Below, piece after piece: positions 19,312-28,880 of a DNA stretch of 57,500 bases. The stretch lies in contig CAJNDS010002745.1 in assembly GCA_905221605.1 (NCBI GenBank), positions 2,019,703-2,077,202 of the forward strand. The letters are read 5' to 3'. The translations under genes and the position numbers were made by a program. Below the pieces are notes generated by a model. That model did no database searches. It was not told the DNA's origin and saw only the letters and a list, made by a program, of their open reading frames with translations. This DNA is from Symbiodinium natans. Lineage: Eukaryota > Sar > Dinophyceae > Suessiales > Symbiodiniaceae. Within the stretch, counting starts at the first letter, position 1; the number at the start of each line of letters is the position of its first letter.

Positions 19312-19877
19312 ACCCTATAAACCCTATAAACCCTATAAACCCTATAAACCCTATAAACCCTATAAACCCTATAAACCCTATAAACCCTATAAACCCTATA
19401 AACCCTAAAAACCCTATAAACCCTATAAACCCTATAAACCCTATAAACCCTATAAACCCTATAAACCCTATAAACCCTATAAACCCTACAAACCCTATAA
19501 ACCCTATAAACCCTATAAACCCTATAAACCCTATAAACCCTATAAACCCTATAAACCCTAGAAGCCCTATAAACCCTATAAACACTATAAACCCTATATA
19601 CCCTACAAACCCTATAAACCCTGTAAACCCTATAAACCCTAAAAGTCCTGTAAACCCTATAAACCCTATAAGCCTTATAAACCCTATAAACCCTATAAAC
19701 CCTATAAAACCTACAAACCCTAAAAACCCCATAAACCCTAAAAACCCTAAAAACCCTATAAACCCTATAAACCCTATAAACCCTGCACACCCTATAAACC
19801 CTATAAACCCTATAAACCCTATAAACCCTATAAACCCTATAAACCCTATAAACCCTATAAACCCTATAAACCCTAAA
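19312..19877. repeat. 9-bp CCCTATAAA / TTTATAGGG array
   Basis: About 60 units over 565 bp with scattered substitutions. It starts immediately inside the donor of the exon at 19879, so the transcript would read (TTTATAGGG)n. The 232-aa minus frame through it translates only the repeat (RVYRVY). Confidence 0.85.
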
Positions 19878-19878
19878 C

Positions 19879-19962
19879 AGTGAGACAAGCTGCTCCATCA
19901 TCTCTTCGTGAACATGCTGCTTCTTCACCTGCGCGTTCCGTGTCCGCGCACGTTGGACAGAG
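19879..19962 (-). CDS. Exon (RNAQVKKQHVHEEMMEQLVS)
   Basis: Acceptor ATGCAAG|, donor CT|GTTTAGGG made by the repeat itself. SVQRARTRNAQVKKQHVHEE then MMEQLVS. Charged helix. Confidence 0.62.
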
Positions 19963-20272
19963 CTTGCATGCGGCACCGTCCCAACACCGTAAACCCTACA
20001 TCCCAAACCCTAAACCCCCCAAACCCCTGAAGCCTAAACCCCAAACCCCAAACCCTGAACCCTAAATCCCAAAACCACTAAACACCAAACGCCAGACCCC
20101 TAAACCTCTGAAGGAGGTAAGCTTGCATTGAGTGGCTGCTGGTCAAGGGAACAGACAGCGAGGATTTAGGATTTGTGGCTCAGAGACGCAGGGCGTCGAG
20201 GGGCTTACAGTTGCAGGGTTTAGGGTCTCTAGAGCCTACAGCGGGTTTTTTAGAATGTGTTTTTTCGTGAGC

Positions 20273-20347
20273 CTTCATAAGAACTTGAACTCTTTTTGCG
20301 TTGCGCGTCAGTGCAGTCTGCACGATGTTGAGCGAGGAGCTTTTCGA
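20273..20347 (-). CDS. Exon (SLNIVQTALTRNAKRVQVLM)
   Basis: Acceptor TTCTTAG|, GC donor. SKSSSLNIVQTALTRNAKRV then QVLMK. In phase with the exon above (20933). A phase mismatch with the exon below suggests another exon or donor. Confidence 0.5.
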
Positions 20348-20932
20348 CTAAGAAATCCCACCTAGGTACAGGTTTTTGTTTGCTCGTCGGATGGGTTTGG
20401 AAAGATGACCGGCCATTGGGCACCACATTCTACGTAGGCGTGCAACAGCCAAGTGTTAGGAGGGGGAGTGGGTTGGCCTCTCGACCTTCTCAGAAGCCCG
20501 ACTGGCGCCATGCTTCGGCCGAAAACAACCTCAAAAACAGTTTTGAAAACCAAAAGACCGGAACATGCCAGATGTGTATGTTTTTTCTGGTCTGCCTGGG
20601 TTTAAGGTTCAGGGGTTCGCGTTTGGGAGTTCTCCCATGCCAGTTGGGCAGAGCCACAAACTTGAGCCCAAACAAGCAGGTAACCCTGAAGCCCCTGAAA
20701 CTCAAACCCAGAACCGACTCCGAAAACCCCTCCTGAACGCCCAAACCCTGAAACCCCACCCTGATGAAGCCTTTCAGCAAAAATTTAGGGTTTAGGGTAT
20801 AGGGTTTCGGGTTTGAGGTTTCGGGTTTATGGTTTAGGGTTTAGGGTTTAAGATTTATATAGGGTTTAGGGTTTAGGGTTTAGGTTTAGGGTTTAGGGGT
20901 ACCGCAAGGCTCTTGTAAACTCATGGCCAAGC

Positions 20933-20990
20933 CTGCTCTTGAAGCTTGCAGACACGCTCCTGCAGCTTCTTCATCTTCGTGTAGTAGAAC
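20933..20990 (-). CDS. Exon, coiled coil (YTKMKKLQERVCKLQEQ)
   Basis: Acceptor ACATCTAG|, GC donor CAG|GCTTGG. FYYTKMKKLQERVCKLQEQ has a heptad-like pattern. Confidence 0.62.
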
Positions 20991-20994
20991 CTAG

Positions 20995-21132
20995 ATGTGT
21001 AAGGAGGGTTTAGGGTTTAGGGTTTAGGGTTTAGGATTTAGGGTTTAGGGTTTAGGGTTTAGGGTTTAGGGTTTAGGGTTTAGGGTTTAGGGTTTAGGGT
21101 TTAGGGTTTAGGGTTTAGGGTTTAGGGCTTCG
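20995..21132. repeat. TTTAGGG array
   Basis: About 18 near-perfect units. Islands and degenerate CCCTAAA text follow to 21590. Confidence 0.85.
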
Positions 21133-21591
21133 GGACCATGAACCTGGGACCCCAAAACCCTAAACCGTGCAGCCCTCAACCCTGAACCTTCAAAGCCAAA
21201 AACCTCGGAAAACTAAACCCCAAGCCCTTAAACCCTAAAACCTCAGAAGCCTGAACCCGAAAACCCTTAATACTGTCAACCTCGAAACTTAAAACACCAA
21301 GCCCGAAGACCCTAAAACCTAACCAACAAAACATCGAAGCCTAAAATCTGCAAAGCCCAAAGCCCAAAACCCAAAACCCAAAACCCAAAACCCTCAACCC
21401 AGATCCGTAAAACAAAAAACAAACAAGACCTGAACACCTAAACCCAAAACCCGAACCCGTAGGCTGGGGTGCCCCGCCATCACCCTCAACCCTAAACCCC
21501 TAAACCCTAAACCCCTGAACCCCCTGAACCCCCTGAACCCCCTGAACCCTGAACCCTGAACCCTAAACCCTAAACCCTAGACCCGCCTAAC

Positions 21592-21617
21592 CCGCAACCG
21601 GGCTCCGCGAGCACTGG
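21592..21617 (-). CDS. 26-nt microexon (PVLAEPGC)
   Basis: Acceptor ATCGAAG|, donor GG|GTTAGG. Phase 0 in, phase 2 out, joining its neighbours exactly. Too short to stand alone. Confidence 0.38.
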
Positions 21618-21745
21618 CTTCGATAGTTGGGACCAGGGCTTTAGGGATCAGGGTCTGGTTGAGGGTTCAGGGTGCAGGGTTTTAGGCGGCTCAGGGGTTT
21701 GGGGCGTTTAGGGATTTAGAGGGCTTGGAGGGTTAGGGGATTGTG

Positions 21746-22020
21746 GGGTTTAGGGGGTTTAGGGGGTTTAGGGGGTTTAGGGGGTTTAGGGGGTTTTAGG
21801 GGGTTTAGGGGGTTTAGGAGGTTTAGGGGATTAAGGGGTTTAGGGGGTTTAGGGGGTTTAGGGGGTTTAGGGGGTTTAGGCGGTTTAGGGGGTTTAGGGG
21901 GTTTAGGGGGTTTAGGGGGTTTAGGGGGTTTAGGGTGTTTAGGGGTTTAGAGGGTTTAGGAGGTTTAGGGGATTTAGGGGGTTTGAGGGGGTTTAGGGGG
22001 TTTGAAGGGTTTATGGGGTT
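21746..22020. repeat. 9-bp TTTAGGGGG array
   Basis: About 28 units with a few insertions and deletions. Its plus translation is a GLGGLGG low-complexity frame, not a gene. Confidence 0.85.
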
Positions 22021-22126
22021 TCGGGGGCTTAACGGGGCGGGGTGGGAGGTTTGGGGTTTTTAGGGCTTTTGGGGACCCCTAAACCCTAAACATTAAACCT
22101 TAAACCCCAAACCCCAAACCCCAAAC

Positions 22127-22200
22127 CTGAGGCCACCACTCAGCCTTGTTCAGCGACACCTGACACAAAGGCTTCTGGGCGAGGCCCCGACACCCTGGGT
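22127..22200 (-). CDS. Exon (PLCQVSLNKAEWWPQ)
   Basis: Acceptor CGCTGCAG|, donor CAG|GTTTGGGG. PGCRGLAQKPLCQVSLNKAE then WWPQ. Confidence 0.6.
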
Positions 22201-22214
22201 CTGCAGCGGGAGTA

Positions 22215-22790
22215 TTGCTTAAGAATTCCTTGCTTAAGAATTTGAGGGGCTGAATTTTCTTACGCATTGGATTGCTTCCGCCCCTTATCGCGCCCTTCTT
22301 GTAGCAGTTTCGGGGTTGAGGGTTCAGGCGTTTCAGGACTGCATTACCTGAAAGGGATTGAGTTCAGACCTCAAAAACCTCCAAATTAAGAATCTGAGGG
22401 GCTCAGATTCTTAGCTCGCTAAGAATCTCAGCCCCTCAGATTCTTAGCTTGCGAAAGCTGTGCACAACCTCAAAAACTTCCAAATTAAGAGTCTGAGCCC
22501 CTCAGATTCTGAGCTTGCACAGGCTGTACACTAGCGGTCGACCTCAGAAACCTCCAAGGTAAGAATCTGAGCCCCTACAGCAGAGTTATGTGTGAAAGAA
22601 TGCTTTGGGCTAGTGGCTACAGCGTCTTCCTTAAGTCGTAAGGATGCTGGCTCGAATCCCAGTTAAGAATGTGCTAAGAATTTGAGCCCCCCCTGAAGCC
22701 GGAAGAGCATCAAAATGCACACTGAACAAGTCGTTCTCTAGTTAAGAATCTGAGCCCCCCCTGACCAGACCCTTGCACATTCTTAACCAA
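22215..22790. mobile_element. Cluster of AAGAATCTGAG palindromic elements
   Basis: At least six copies of AAGAATCTGAG.CCCC, several arranged as inverted pairs meeting at GGGGCT (for example 22387-22444). Copies diverge by single bases and repeat with spacers CCTCAAAAACCTCCAAATT and CTTGCACAGGCTGTACA. MITE-like; no coding. Confidence 0.6.
22605..22665 (+). repeat. tRNA-derived SINE-like element
   Basis: Contains a tRNA-like A box TGGGCTAGTGG (22605) and B box GGCTCGAATCC (about 22648) at tRNA spacing, with a hairpin TCCTT..AAGGA between. The anticodon loop lacks U33 and the acceptor stem does not pair, so it is not a working tRNA. It sits within the palindrome cluster and is probably the head of a short retroposon. 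Confidence 0.5.
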
Positions 22791-22897
22791 CGCTCGCACT
22801 GTATAGGACTTAAGGCTTAGGGTTTAGGGTTTAGGGCTTAGGGTTCAGGGTTCAGGGTTAATGACTGGGTAGAGGGTTTTCCGCCCAGTTTGCTGGC

Positions 22898-22964
22898 TTT
22901 GAGCTGAAGATCTCCAGAGAATGTCCAGGCGAAGCTGGGTGGCAAAGGTTTTGAGGCAGCTTGG
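22898..22964 (-). CDS. Exon (SCLKTFATQLRLDILWRSSA)
   Basis: Acceptor GACCCCAG|, GC donor. PSCLKTFATQLRLDILWRSS then AQ. An inner acceptor (CACCCAG| at 22935) is also possible. Confidence 0.48.
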
Positions 22965-22979
22965 CTGGGGTCTATACGA

Positions 22980-23082
22980 GCATTTCCCAAAACTGGAGTA
23001 CCCTTTTTGAAGGTCCCTTTAAGGGGATCCTATTCTATGTGGGGTATAACGGGGTACCCCAAAGCTTGCTTTGGGAAATGCC
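22980..23082. mobile_element. Inverted-repeat element, GCATTTCCCAAA family
   Basis: Ends GCATTTCCCAAA and TTTGGGAAATGC, interior with GGAGTACCC / GGGGTACCCC and GGGGATCCTATTC. Related copies: 13769-13866, 49317-49502 and partial ones at 10204, 12921, 54247, 56392. Confidence 0.6.
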
Positions 23083-23325
23083 CATATGGAGGGTGCGTGT
23101 AGCCACGTGACGCACGGTAACTGCAGCGTTCCCCCAAAACCCCAAACCCAAGCCCTAAACCCTAAACTAAACCCTAGACCCAAAAGCCCAAGCCCCAAGC
23201 CCTAAACCCTAAACTAAACCCTGGACCCCAAACCCCAAGCCTTAAACCCTAAACTAAATCCCAAACCCAAAGCCCCACATCCCAAGCCCTAAACTCTAAA
23301 CAACCCTAGCAGCTAGCCTCAAAAC

Positions 23326-23412
23326 CCTCAGCCCGTTGAACTCTGTGGGGTCCTGTAGGGTCCATGTAGACCAATAGGGATTGCAGTAGTACAGGGTGTG
23401 TGTGTGGTAACC
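23326..23412 (-). CDS. Exon (YYCNPYWSTWTLQDPTEFNG)
   Basis: Acceptor GGCTAG|, donor AGG|GTTTTG. Twenty-nine codons GYHTHTLYYCNPYWSTWTLQ.., phase 0/0. Confidence 0.6.
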
Positions 23413-23706
23413 CTAGCCTAAACCCTACCCCTAATCCCTAACCCTAAATCCGAACCCCTAAACCCGAAACCCTCACTTAATAGTTCTTAGTAGGGAATGA
23501 CGGAATTAGGTGCCTGCTGGGCGATAACCTCCCGCCACAAGCCCCTTTCAGGGGTGTTTGCCCAGCCTAATTCCCTAAACCCTAAACCCTAAACCCTACA
23601 CCCTAAACCCTGAACCACAAGCCCTAAACCCTCAGCCCTCACACCTAAACCCTCAACCCTAGATTCTAAACCCCAAGCCCTTTTTAGACCCTAAACCCTA
23701 AACCAC

Positions 23707-23777
23707 CCCATGGGCCTTGCAGGCATACTCCTCCAGCACCAGGCGGCACTCTTCCACTTGCGCCTGGGCTGTTTGCT
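23707..23777 (-). CDS. Exon, helical (AQVEECRLVLEEYACKAHG)
   Basis: Acceptor AAACCCAG|, donor GGG|GTGGTT. QTAQAQVEECRLVLEEYACK then AHG; Glu codon split with the exon above. Confidence 0.65.
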
Positions 23778-23982
23778 CTGGGTTTGACAGTTAGGCGGAT
23801 GTCGGGGTTTAGGGTTTAGGGTTTAGGGTTTTTAGGGTTTTGGGGGTTTTTAGGGTTTTCAGAGTTTTTAGGGCTTTTAGGGTTTTTAGGATTTTTAGGG
23901 TTTTTAGGGTTTTTAGGGTTTACAGGATTTAGTGCTTGGGTCCGCTCAGGTCTCCCCAAAACACATGGCCAATCTGCGCTGC

Positions 23983-24056
23983 CTAGGGCTGCGGCGGCCA
24001 GAAACTTCGCCTTCTCCGCGATCTTCATGTTGAACTTGCCGCGCAAGTCCTGGGCG
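23983..24056 (-). CDS. Exon (LRGKFNMKIAEKAKFLAAAA)
   Basis: Acceptor CCCCAAAG|, GC donor CTA G|GCAGC. AQDLRGKFNMKIAEKAKFLA then AAAL. Codon use strongly G/C-ending. Confidence 0.65.
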
Positions 24057-24223
24057 CTTTGGGGATTAGGGTTTAGGGTTTAGGGTTAGGGTTTAGGGTT
24101 ATAACATCGTTCAAGGCTGCTAAACCCTAAACCCGAAACCCTAAACCCTAAACCCTAAAGTCTTTGCTGAGGGCTCGCTACCAACACTTGAGAGCCCGAA
24201 GCCGTCCGAGCTTCGCGAGCGAC

Positions 24224-24298
24224 CTGAGAGCACTGAACGTGCAGCCCAGGTAAAGCTGGGGCTGCTGGAAGCTCCAAGGCAAGGTAAGGCCGTCGAGC
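24224..24298 (-). CDS. Exon (LPWSFQQPQLYLGCTFSAL)
   Basis: Acceptor ACTCAAAG|, donor CTC AG|GTCGCTC. Reads LDGLTLPWSFQQPQLYLGCT then FSAL; the Ser codon joins the next exon. Confidence 0.6.
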
Positions 24299-24329
24299 CT
24301 TTGAGTGTCAAAGGTAAAGACCCTAAACC

Positions 24330-25400
24330 CAACACCTTTTGCTGGTGCAACCTGGCCCCCCCCTCCGGTTGCTGGTGCAACCTGCCCCCCCCAAGGACCG
24401 TTGCTCGTGCAACCCGGGCCCCCACCAAGGACTTGCTGGTGCAACCCGGGCCCCCCTCAAGGACCGTTGCCGGCTCAGACCTGTGCCTTTTTCAAACCAT
24501 TTCTTGCTTCTCCCCGACCGTTTCGAGCCTTTTTAGGCTCCCCAGCCCATTTTTGAGCTCCTCCTGAACCATTTCTGGTTTTTTGGGCTTCTCCCGGACC
24601 ATTTCTGAGTTTTTTGGCTTCTGCCAGACCATTTCTGCGCTTTTTTGGGCTCCCCCCAGACCATTCCTCAGCCTTTTGGGGCTTCATTTCTGAGCGTTTT
24701 TGGTGCTTCTTTGAGCTTCTCCCAGGCTATTTTCTGAGCCTTTCTATGCTTCTCCCAGGCCAGATTTTTGAACTTTTTGGGCTCTCCATTTCTTTTGCAG
24801 TCACAACAAAGCTTCTCCAATCAGCCACCCCCACGGCCTTTTCACAGCCTAATCTTGGTCAAGGGAGAGTCGTGTCGGGACGCTGGCCCGATCGAGGGGC
24901 AGCGCTACCCCTTCGGTAACCCAAACCAATCAGCCACCCCACGACCTTTTCACAGCCTAGTCTTGGTCAAGGGAGAGTCGTATCGGGACGCCGCTAACCC
25001 CAACTGCTTTGTGTCGATGGTTTCCGTGCTGGCAAGGGATGCCAAACGCCTTCAAAGAAGTCGAAGGGCAACGGAACCCCTACGGTAACCCAAACCAATG
25101 GGCCACCCACGACCTTCTCACAGCCTAGTCTTGGTCCAGGGAGAGTCGTATCGGGACGCTGGCCCGGTCGAGGGGCAGCGCTACCCCTTCGGTAACCCAA
25201 ACTGCTTTGTGTCGATGGTTTCCGTGCTGGCAAACGAGGGTCGCAGACAAGGCCTAGGGGCAGCTTTTCCACAACTTCACCTCTTTGCAGCCCTGCCCCC
25301 GCGAGGCTCAGATCGGGACGGTGCAGAAGCAGCGTGCGCAGGGACACAGCATGCCCCCGCTGGAAAAAGCAAAAACAAGACTTTAGGAACTAAACCCTAA
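24330..25400. repeat. Complex tandem repeats inside an intron
   Basis: Three blocks. 24330-24475: about four copies of a roughly 36-bp unit with TTGCTGGTGCAACC. 24480-24790: short degenerate repeats with CCATTTCTGAG and TTTTTTGGGCTTCTCC. 24820-25245: three copies of a roughly 90-190-bp unit carrying CAGCCTAGTCTTGG and CGGTAACCCAAAC, two with an extra TGCTTTGTGTCGATGGTTTC segment. Frames through the last block (RDAGPVEGQRYPFGNPN) repeat with the DNA and are not clearly genes. Confidence 0.65.
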
Positions 25401-25434
25401 AGTAGATATGTTGGGTGGCTTGGGGTGGGCTTAC

Positions 25435-25504
25435 CGCCACGCGATGTTGCGAGCGACCCGGGCAGAGGGGCGGTTATAAAAAAAATAAGGTGAGAACCCG
25501 GAGC
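25435..25504 (-). CDS. Exon (FSPYFFYNRPSARVARNIAW)
   Basis: Acceptor TCGCTAG|, strong donor CG|GTAAGC. SGFSPYFFYNRPSARVARNI then AW, in phase both ways. Confidence 0.58.
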
Positions 25505-25560
25505 CTAGCGAGCAACCCAGAACGTAACACACCCTAAACCCTAAACCCTAAACCCTGAAC

Positions 25561-25624
25561 CAAGTGGAGGTGCTGGGGAGGCGCCCTTACTGCGCAGCCG
25601 CACACAGAGGGCCCACAGACTCCA
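25561..25624 (-). CDS. Exon (WSLWALCVRLRSKGASPAPP)
   Basis: Acceptor GTTAAAG|, donor CTT G|GTTCAGG. Confidence 0.52.
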
Positions 25625-25689
25625 CTTTAACCCATGACTTAAGACAGGCAAGAAAAATGTGGAACCGAATGGTTGAGATTTTAGGGTTT

Positions 25690-25903
25690 AGGGTGTAGAG
25701 GTTTGGGTTTAGGGTTTAGGGTTTAGGGTTTAGGGCTTAGGGCTTAGGGCTTAGGGCTTAGGGCTTAGGGCTTAGGGCTTAGGGCTTAGGGTTTAGGGTT
25801 TAGGGTTTAGGGTTTAGGGTTTAGGGTTTAGGGTTTAGGGTTTAGGGTTTAGGGTTTAGGGTTTAGGGTTTAGGGTTTAGGGTTTAGGGTTTAGGGTTTA
25901 GGA
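25690..25903. repeat. TTTAGGG array with CTTAGGG block
   Basis: Nine CTTAGGG units (about 25733-25790) flanked by TTTAGGG units on both sides, a sharp variant block within one array. Confidence 0.85.
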
Positions 25904-26272
25904 GGGCTTCGAGTTTAGTGTTGAGGGCTTCATTTAGGGGACAACAACAGTCCCCAAGCCGTAAACCCTTAAATGCCAAATCATGGTCTAAATAAATCCG
26001 TAAAGACGGAAAGCCTGTACTCCAAACCCAGAACTCTCAAAACCCGACAACCCTCAAACCAAAACTCAAGCTCAAGCCCTGCAACGTCCCACTTTATGCG
26101 CAATATTGGGACCGATTTCACTGAAATGGGGCTTGAAGGGTTCCAGGGTTCGAAGGTTCTACGCTTTAGGGGTTTGGGGGTTTTTTCGGGGATAAGTTGT
26201 AGGGTTTAGGGTTTAGGGTTGAGGGCTGAAGTTTTAGGGTTTAGGGTTTAGGGTTTAGGGCTCAGCCCCTGC

Positions 26273-26342
26273 CTTGCGGAAGACGTTTTGCCAGCGGTCT
26301 GCACGATCTCGGAGGTCCGGGACGGCATGGATGCACTCATAC
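26273..26342 (-). CDS. Exon (YECIHAVPDLRDRADRWQNV)
   Basis: Acceptor TATGTGCAG|, GC donor AAG|GCAGGG. YECIHAVPDLRDRADRWQNV then FRK. One of the clearest islands. Confidence 0.67.
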
Positions 26343-26423
26343 CTGCACATACCGGAGATGGGTTTAGGGTTTAGGGTTTTTAGGGTCAACGGTTCGGGGT
26401 TTCGTCCATGATTAAGGATTTGG

Positions 26424-26574
26424 GGGTTTAGAGGGTTTAGAGGGTTTAGAGGGTTTAGAGGGTTTAGAGGGTTTGGAGGGTTTAGAGGGTTCAGAGGCTT
26501 TAGGGGGTTTAGAGGGTTCAGAGGGTTTAGAGGGTTCAGAGGGTTCAGAGGGTTCAGAGGGTTTAGAGGGTTTA
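26424..26574. repeat. 9-bp TTTAGAGGG array
   Basis: About 16 units with TTCAGAGGG variants. Then 26580-26900 carries copies of other dispersed elements (AAGGGCCTACCCTGGATCC also near 10280). Confidence 0.8.
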
Positions 26575-26942
26575 GTTGGTTATAAAACCCTTACACTCCA
26601 GTATCCCTTGATCAGAGATTAGACCCCAGAGTAACCTAAGAACAAAAAGGGCGCCGGTTTGGTTCATATAAGGGAAGCTAAACCCTAAGAAAAGGGAATA
26701 AGGGCCTACCCTGGATCCTAGGGCATTCATTAAGTTGTAAGTAATGGATCCCTGTTATGATTTGAGGAGTATTCCCTGTGGGAGAATGAAGTCTCTCGAT
26801 ACCGGAGACGGCGTGGGATGCGGGGCTTCAGAACTGAGAGCTTGAGGTTTAAAGTTTGGGTTTAGGGAATGAAGCATTGAACACGAAGCAGTCGCAACTC
26901 CAACGGGCCAGCCTACGAATATGAACCAGGGTTCAAAGGCTC

Positions 26943-27081
26943 TTCATACAGAATTCACAAGCCTTCTTTGCTTCTAGAATTCTAGCGTGAATACAGCCAA
27001 GCTTTCTCCTTGCTGAGTCAGCAACGTCAGCAAGTTGGGTAGCGTACAAAAGCTGCTTAGCTGAACTCGTGCCGACGCGGC
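26943..27081 (-). CDS. Exon, long helix (SAKQLLYATQLADVADSARR)
   Basis: Acceptor CCCTAAG| from a mutated repeat unit, apparent GA donor. Forty-five codons: RVGTSSAKQLLYATQLADVA, DSARRKLGCIHARILEAKKA, CEFCM. Alanine-rich helix; one of the longest uninterrupted exons. Confidence 0.66.
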
Positions 27082-27204
27082 CTTAGGGTTTAGGGTTTAG
27101 GGCTTAGGGTTTAGGGTTTAGGGTTTAGAGTTTAGGGTTTAGGGTTTAGGGTTTAGGTTTAGGGTCTAGGGTTTAGGGTTTAGGGTTTAGGGTTTAGGGT
27201 GCTC

Positions 27205-27346
27205 AGGGAAAATTCCACAAGAAGCCAAACTCAAAGATGTGTTCAAGACTCCCGTAGCCTTCGTAGAGTATATGGGACTGTACGGAAATGGGGAGAACAG
27301 GTCCAGATACCTGGCTGGCGACTCGGGCCAACATGGGGCATACGAG
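27205..27346 (-). CDS. Exon candidate, both strands open (LVCPMLARVASQVSG)
   Basis: Minus reading: acceptor CTTCACAG|, GA donor, 47 codons, phase fits the next exon. The plus strand has an equally good frame (KLKDVFKTPVAFVEYMGLYG, ending TGA at about 27350) with acceptor GTGCTCAG|. Strand unresolved. Confidence 0.42.
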
Positions 27347-27473
27347 CTGTGAAGGGCCTCGGCCTTAAGCCAAGCCATGCGTTCTTATATCTACCTAACC
27401 CCTGAACCCTAAACCCGAAATCCTAAATCCTAAACCCTAAACCCTAAACCCTAAACCCTAAAGGCCCTAAACC

Positions 27474-27536
27474 CTGCAGTGTGCTGGAAGCCCGGGACAA
27501 CCCAGACAAGACCACTCCCAAACCATCAAGGGCACC
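27474..27536 (-). CDS. Exon candidate (GALDGLGVVLSGLSRASSTL)
   Basis: Acceptor GGATTCAG|, ends CTGCAG at the array. Phase with neighbours not settled and the plus strand is also open. Confidence 0.3.
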
Positions 27537-27790
27537 CTGAATCCTACGACCTAGTTCGACCCGCACCCCAAAGCTATACTGAACTTGGAACCCTGCAAAA
27601 ACTATGACTTTAGCTGTGTCTTCGAGTACCTAACAATACAAATTATTCCAAGTATCCCTAAGAAAGACCCCAAAACCCTAAACCTGAAACCTGCAAAGCC
27701 CTAAATATACCAAAACCTGAAAGGTTTCGGGGTTCCGGTTGAGGGAGCCCCTAAAGCACTAAACCCCGTTTCTCGATCTATGTCCCGGAC

Positions 27791-27821
27791 CAGCGCTTGA
27801 TCAGCGGGCGCGGGACCTCCA
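27791..27821 (-). CDS. Microexon candidate (EVPRPLIKRW)
   Basis: Acceptor CATCAAG|, donor TG|GTCCGGG; Leu codon split with the exon at 28814. Confidence 0.42.
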
Positions 27822-28109
27822 CTTGATGGAGAGAGGGTGGAAGGTCTCAGAGACTTTGCAAATATGAGGGCTTAGGATTTAGCTCCGGTAGGGTTGTTAT
27901 ACCCTAAACCCTAATCCCCTAAACCCTAAACCCTAACCCTAAACCCTGAACCGTATAGGGTCTAGGATTTAGGGCAAATTTAGGGGTTCTTGGGGGCACC
28001 CTCAACCCTAAGGCAAAGCGTCCCTGGGAGGCCTCTGTGGACCCAGCACCCCAACAAGGGTTTAGGGTTGAGGAATTAGGGTTTATGGTTTAGGGGTTAG
28101 GGGGTTTAG

Positions 28110-28255
28110 GTTCAGGGCTTAGGGCTTAGGGCTTAGGGTTTAGGATTTAGGGTTTAGGGTTTAGGGTTTAGGGTTTAGGGTTTAGGGTTTAGGGTTTAGG
28201 GTTTAGAGTTTAGGGTTTAGGGTTTAGGGTTTAGGGTTTAGGGTTTAGGGTTCAC
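28110..28255. repeat. TTTAGGG array
   Basis: About 19 units with CTTAGGG and TTTAGAG variants. 27850-28110 holds degenerate repeat text only. Confidence 0.8.
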
Positions 28256-28339
28256 TTTTAGACTTGGGGTTCAGGGTTGTGGGGGCGCTGAATGTGGGGT
28301 TTTGATCCTTGAGGCTTAGGTTTGGGCTGGCACGCGTAG

Positions 28340-28695
28340 GTCGGAATTGTCGGTCAACACATGTCGGTCAACATTTTCCTTTCTTTTTGATCATTCTAAA
28401 TGTTCGTCAAGATTATCGTTCGAAACGTTCGTTCAAGACGTTCATTCGTTCAAAAACGTTTTGTTGAAAACGTTTGTTCAACATTTTCGCTCGAAACTTT
28501 CAAGCCTCTGGCTCCACGTTGCAACATTTCGCGCCCGACCCCAGTTCTCTCGCGAACCATTTGAAATATGAAATCTCCACGTCCAGCCATGTTTCGCCCA
28601 GCCATGGGGAAAAAGAGAACGTGTCGTTGAAACGTTTCGCTGAAGACACTTCGTTGAAAACGTGTCGTTGAAAACGATTCGTTGAAAACGTTACA
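28340..28695. repeat. CGTTGAAAACG-rich inverted-repeat island
   Basis: Left half rich in GTTCGTTCAAGACGTTC, right half in CGTTGAAAACGTGTCGTTG, so the strand can fold on itself. Related CGTTTTGACCGAAAG sequences occur at 31066 and 34284. Short frames on both strands are repeat products. Confidence 0.5.
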
Positions 28696-28813
28696 GAGAC
28701 ACAAACCCTGCACCAATGTCCATAAACCCTGAACCCGGAACCCCGAAGCGCAACCGATAAACCCAAAACCCTGACCGCTAAACCCTGAACCCTAAGTGGT
28801 GCCTATGTGGCAC

Positions 28814-28880
28814 ACTTGGAATCTGCAGCTTTGATGGGTCTATGAGCTACTCGTGACAGGGCCTGGGTGCCCCAGGGAGT
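28814..28880 (-). CDS. Exon (WGTQALSRVAHRPIKAADSK)
   Basis: Acceptor TCCTGAAG|, donor AAG T|GTGCC. TPWGTQALSRVAHRPIKAAD then SK. Confidence 0.5.

Larger units (their letters stand above)
17510..19870. repeat. Intron composed of successive repeat arrays
   Basis: From high to low coordinate: a TTTATAGGG-type array (19312-19877), a T/G-rich stretch with an 80-bp tandem duplication (18892-19050), a TCTAGGG array (about 18443-18530), TTTAGGG (18330-18440), and a TTTTAGGG array (17718-17921) inside an inverted-repeat element. A short ATG-led minus frame (MPLSEFPGLAATAGG) near 18290 could be a further exon but was not needed for phase. Confidence 0.55.

Noticed and set aside
19301-20006. 195- and 232-codon minus-strand ORFs
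   Set aside because: They translate the 9-bp TTTATAGGG array (GFI/RVY repeats). Only the first 84 bases at 19879-19962 look like a real exon.
21741-21950. 69-codon GLGGLGG ORF
   Set aside because: Translation of the TTTAGGGGG array.
22600-22680. A true tRNA gene
   Set aside because: Box A and B motifs are present, but the acceptor stem does not pair and position 33 is not U; better as a SINE-like remnant.
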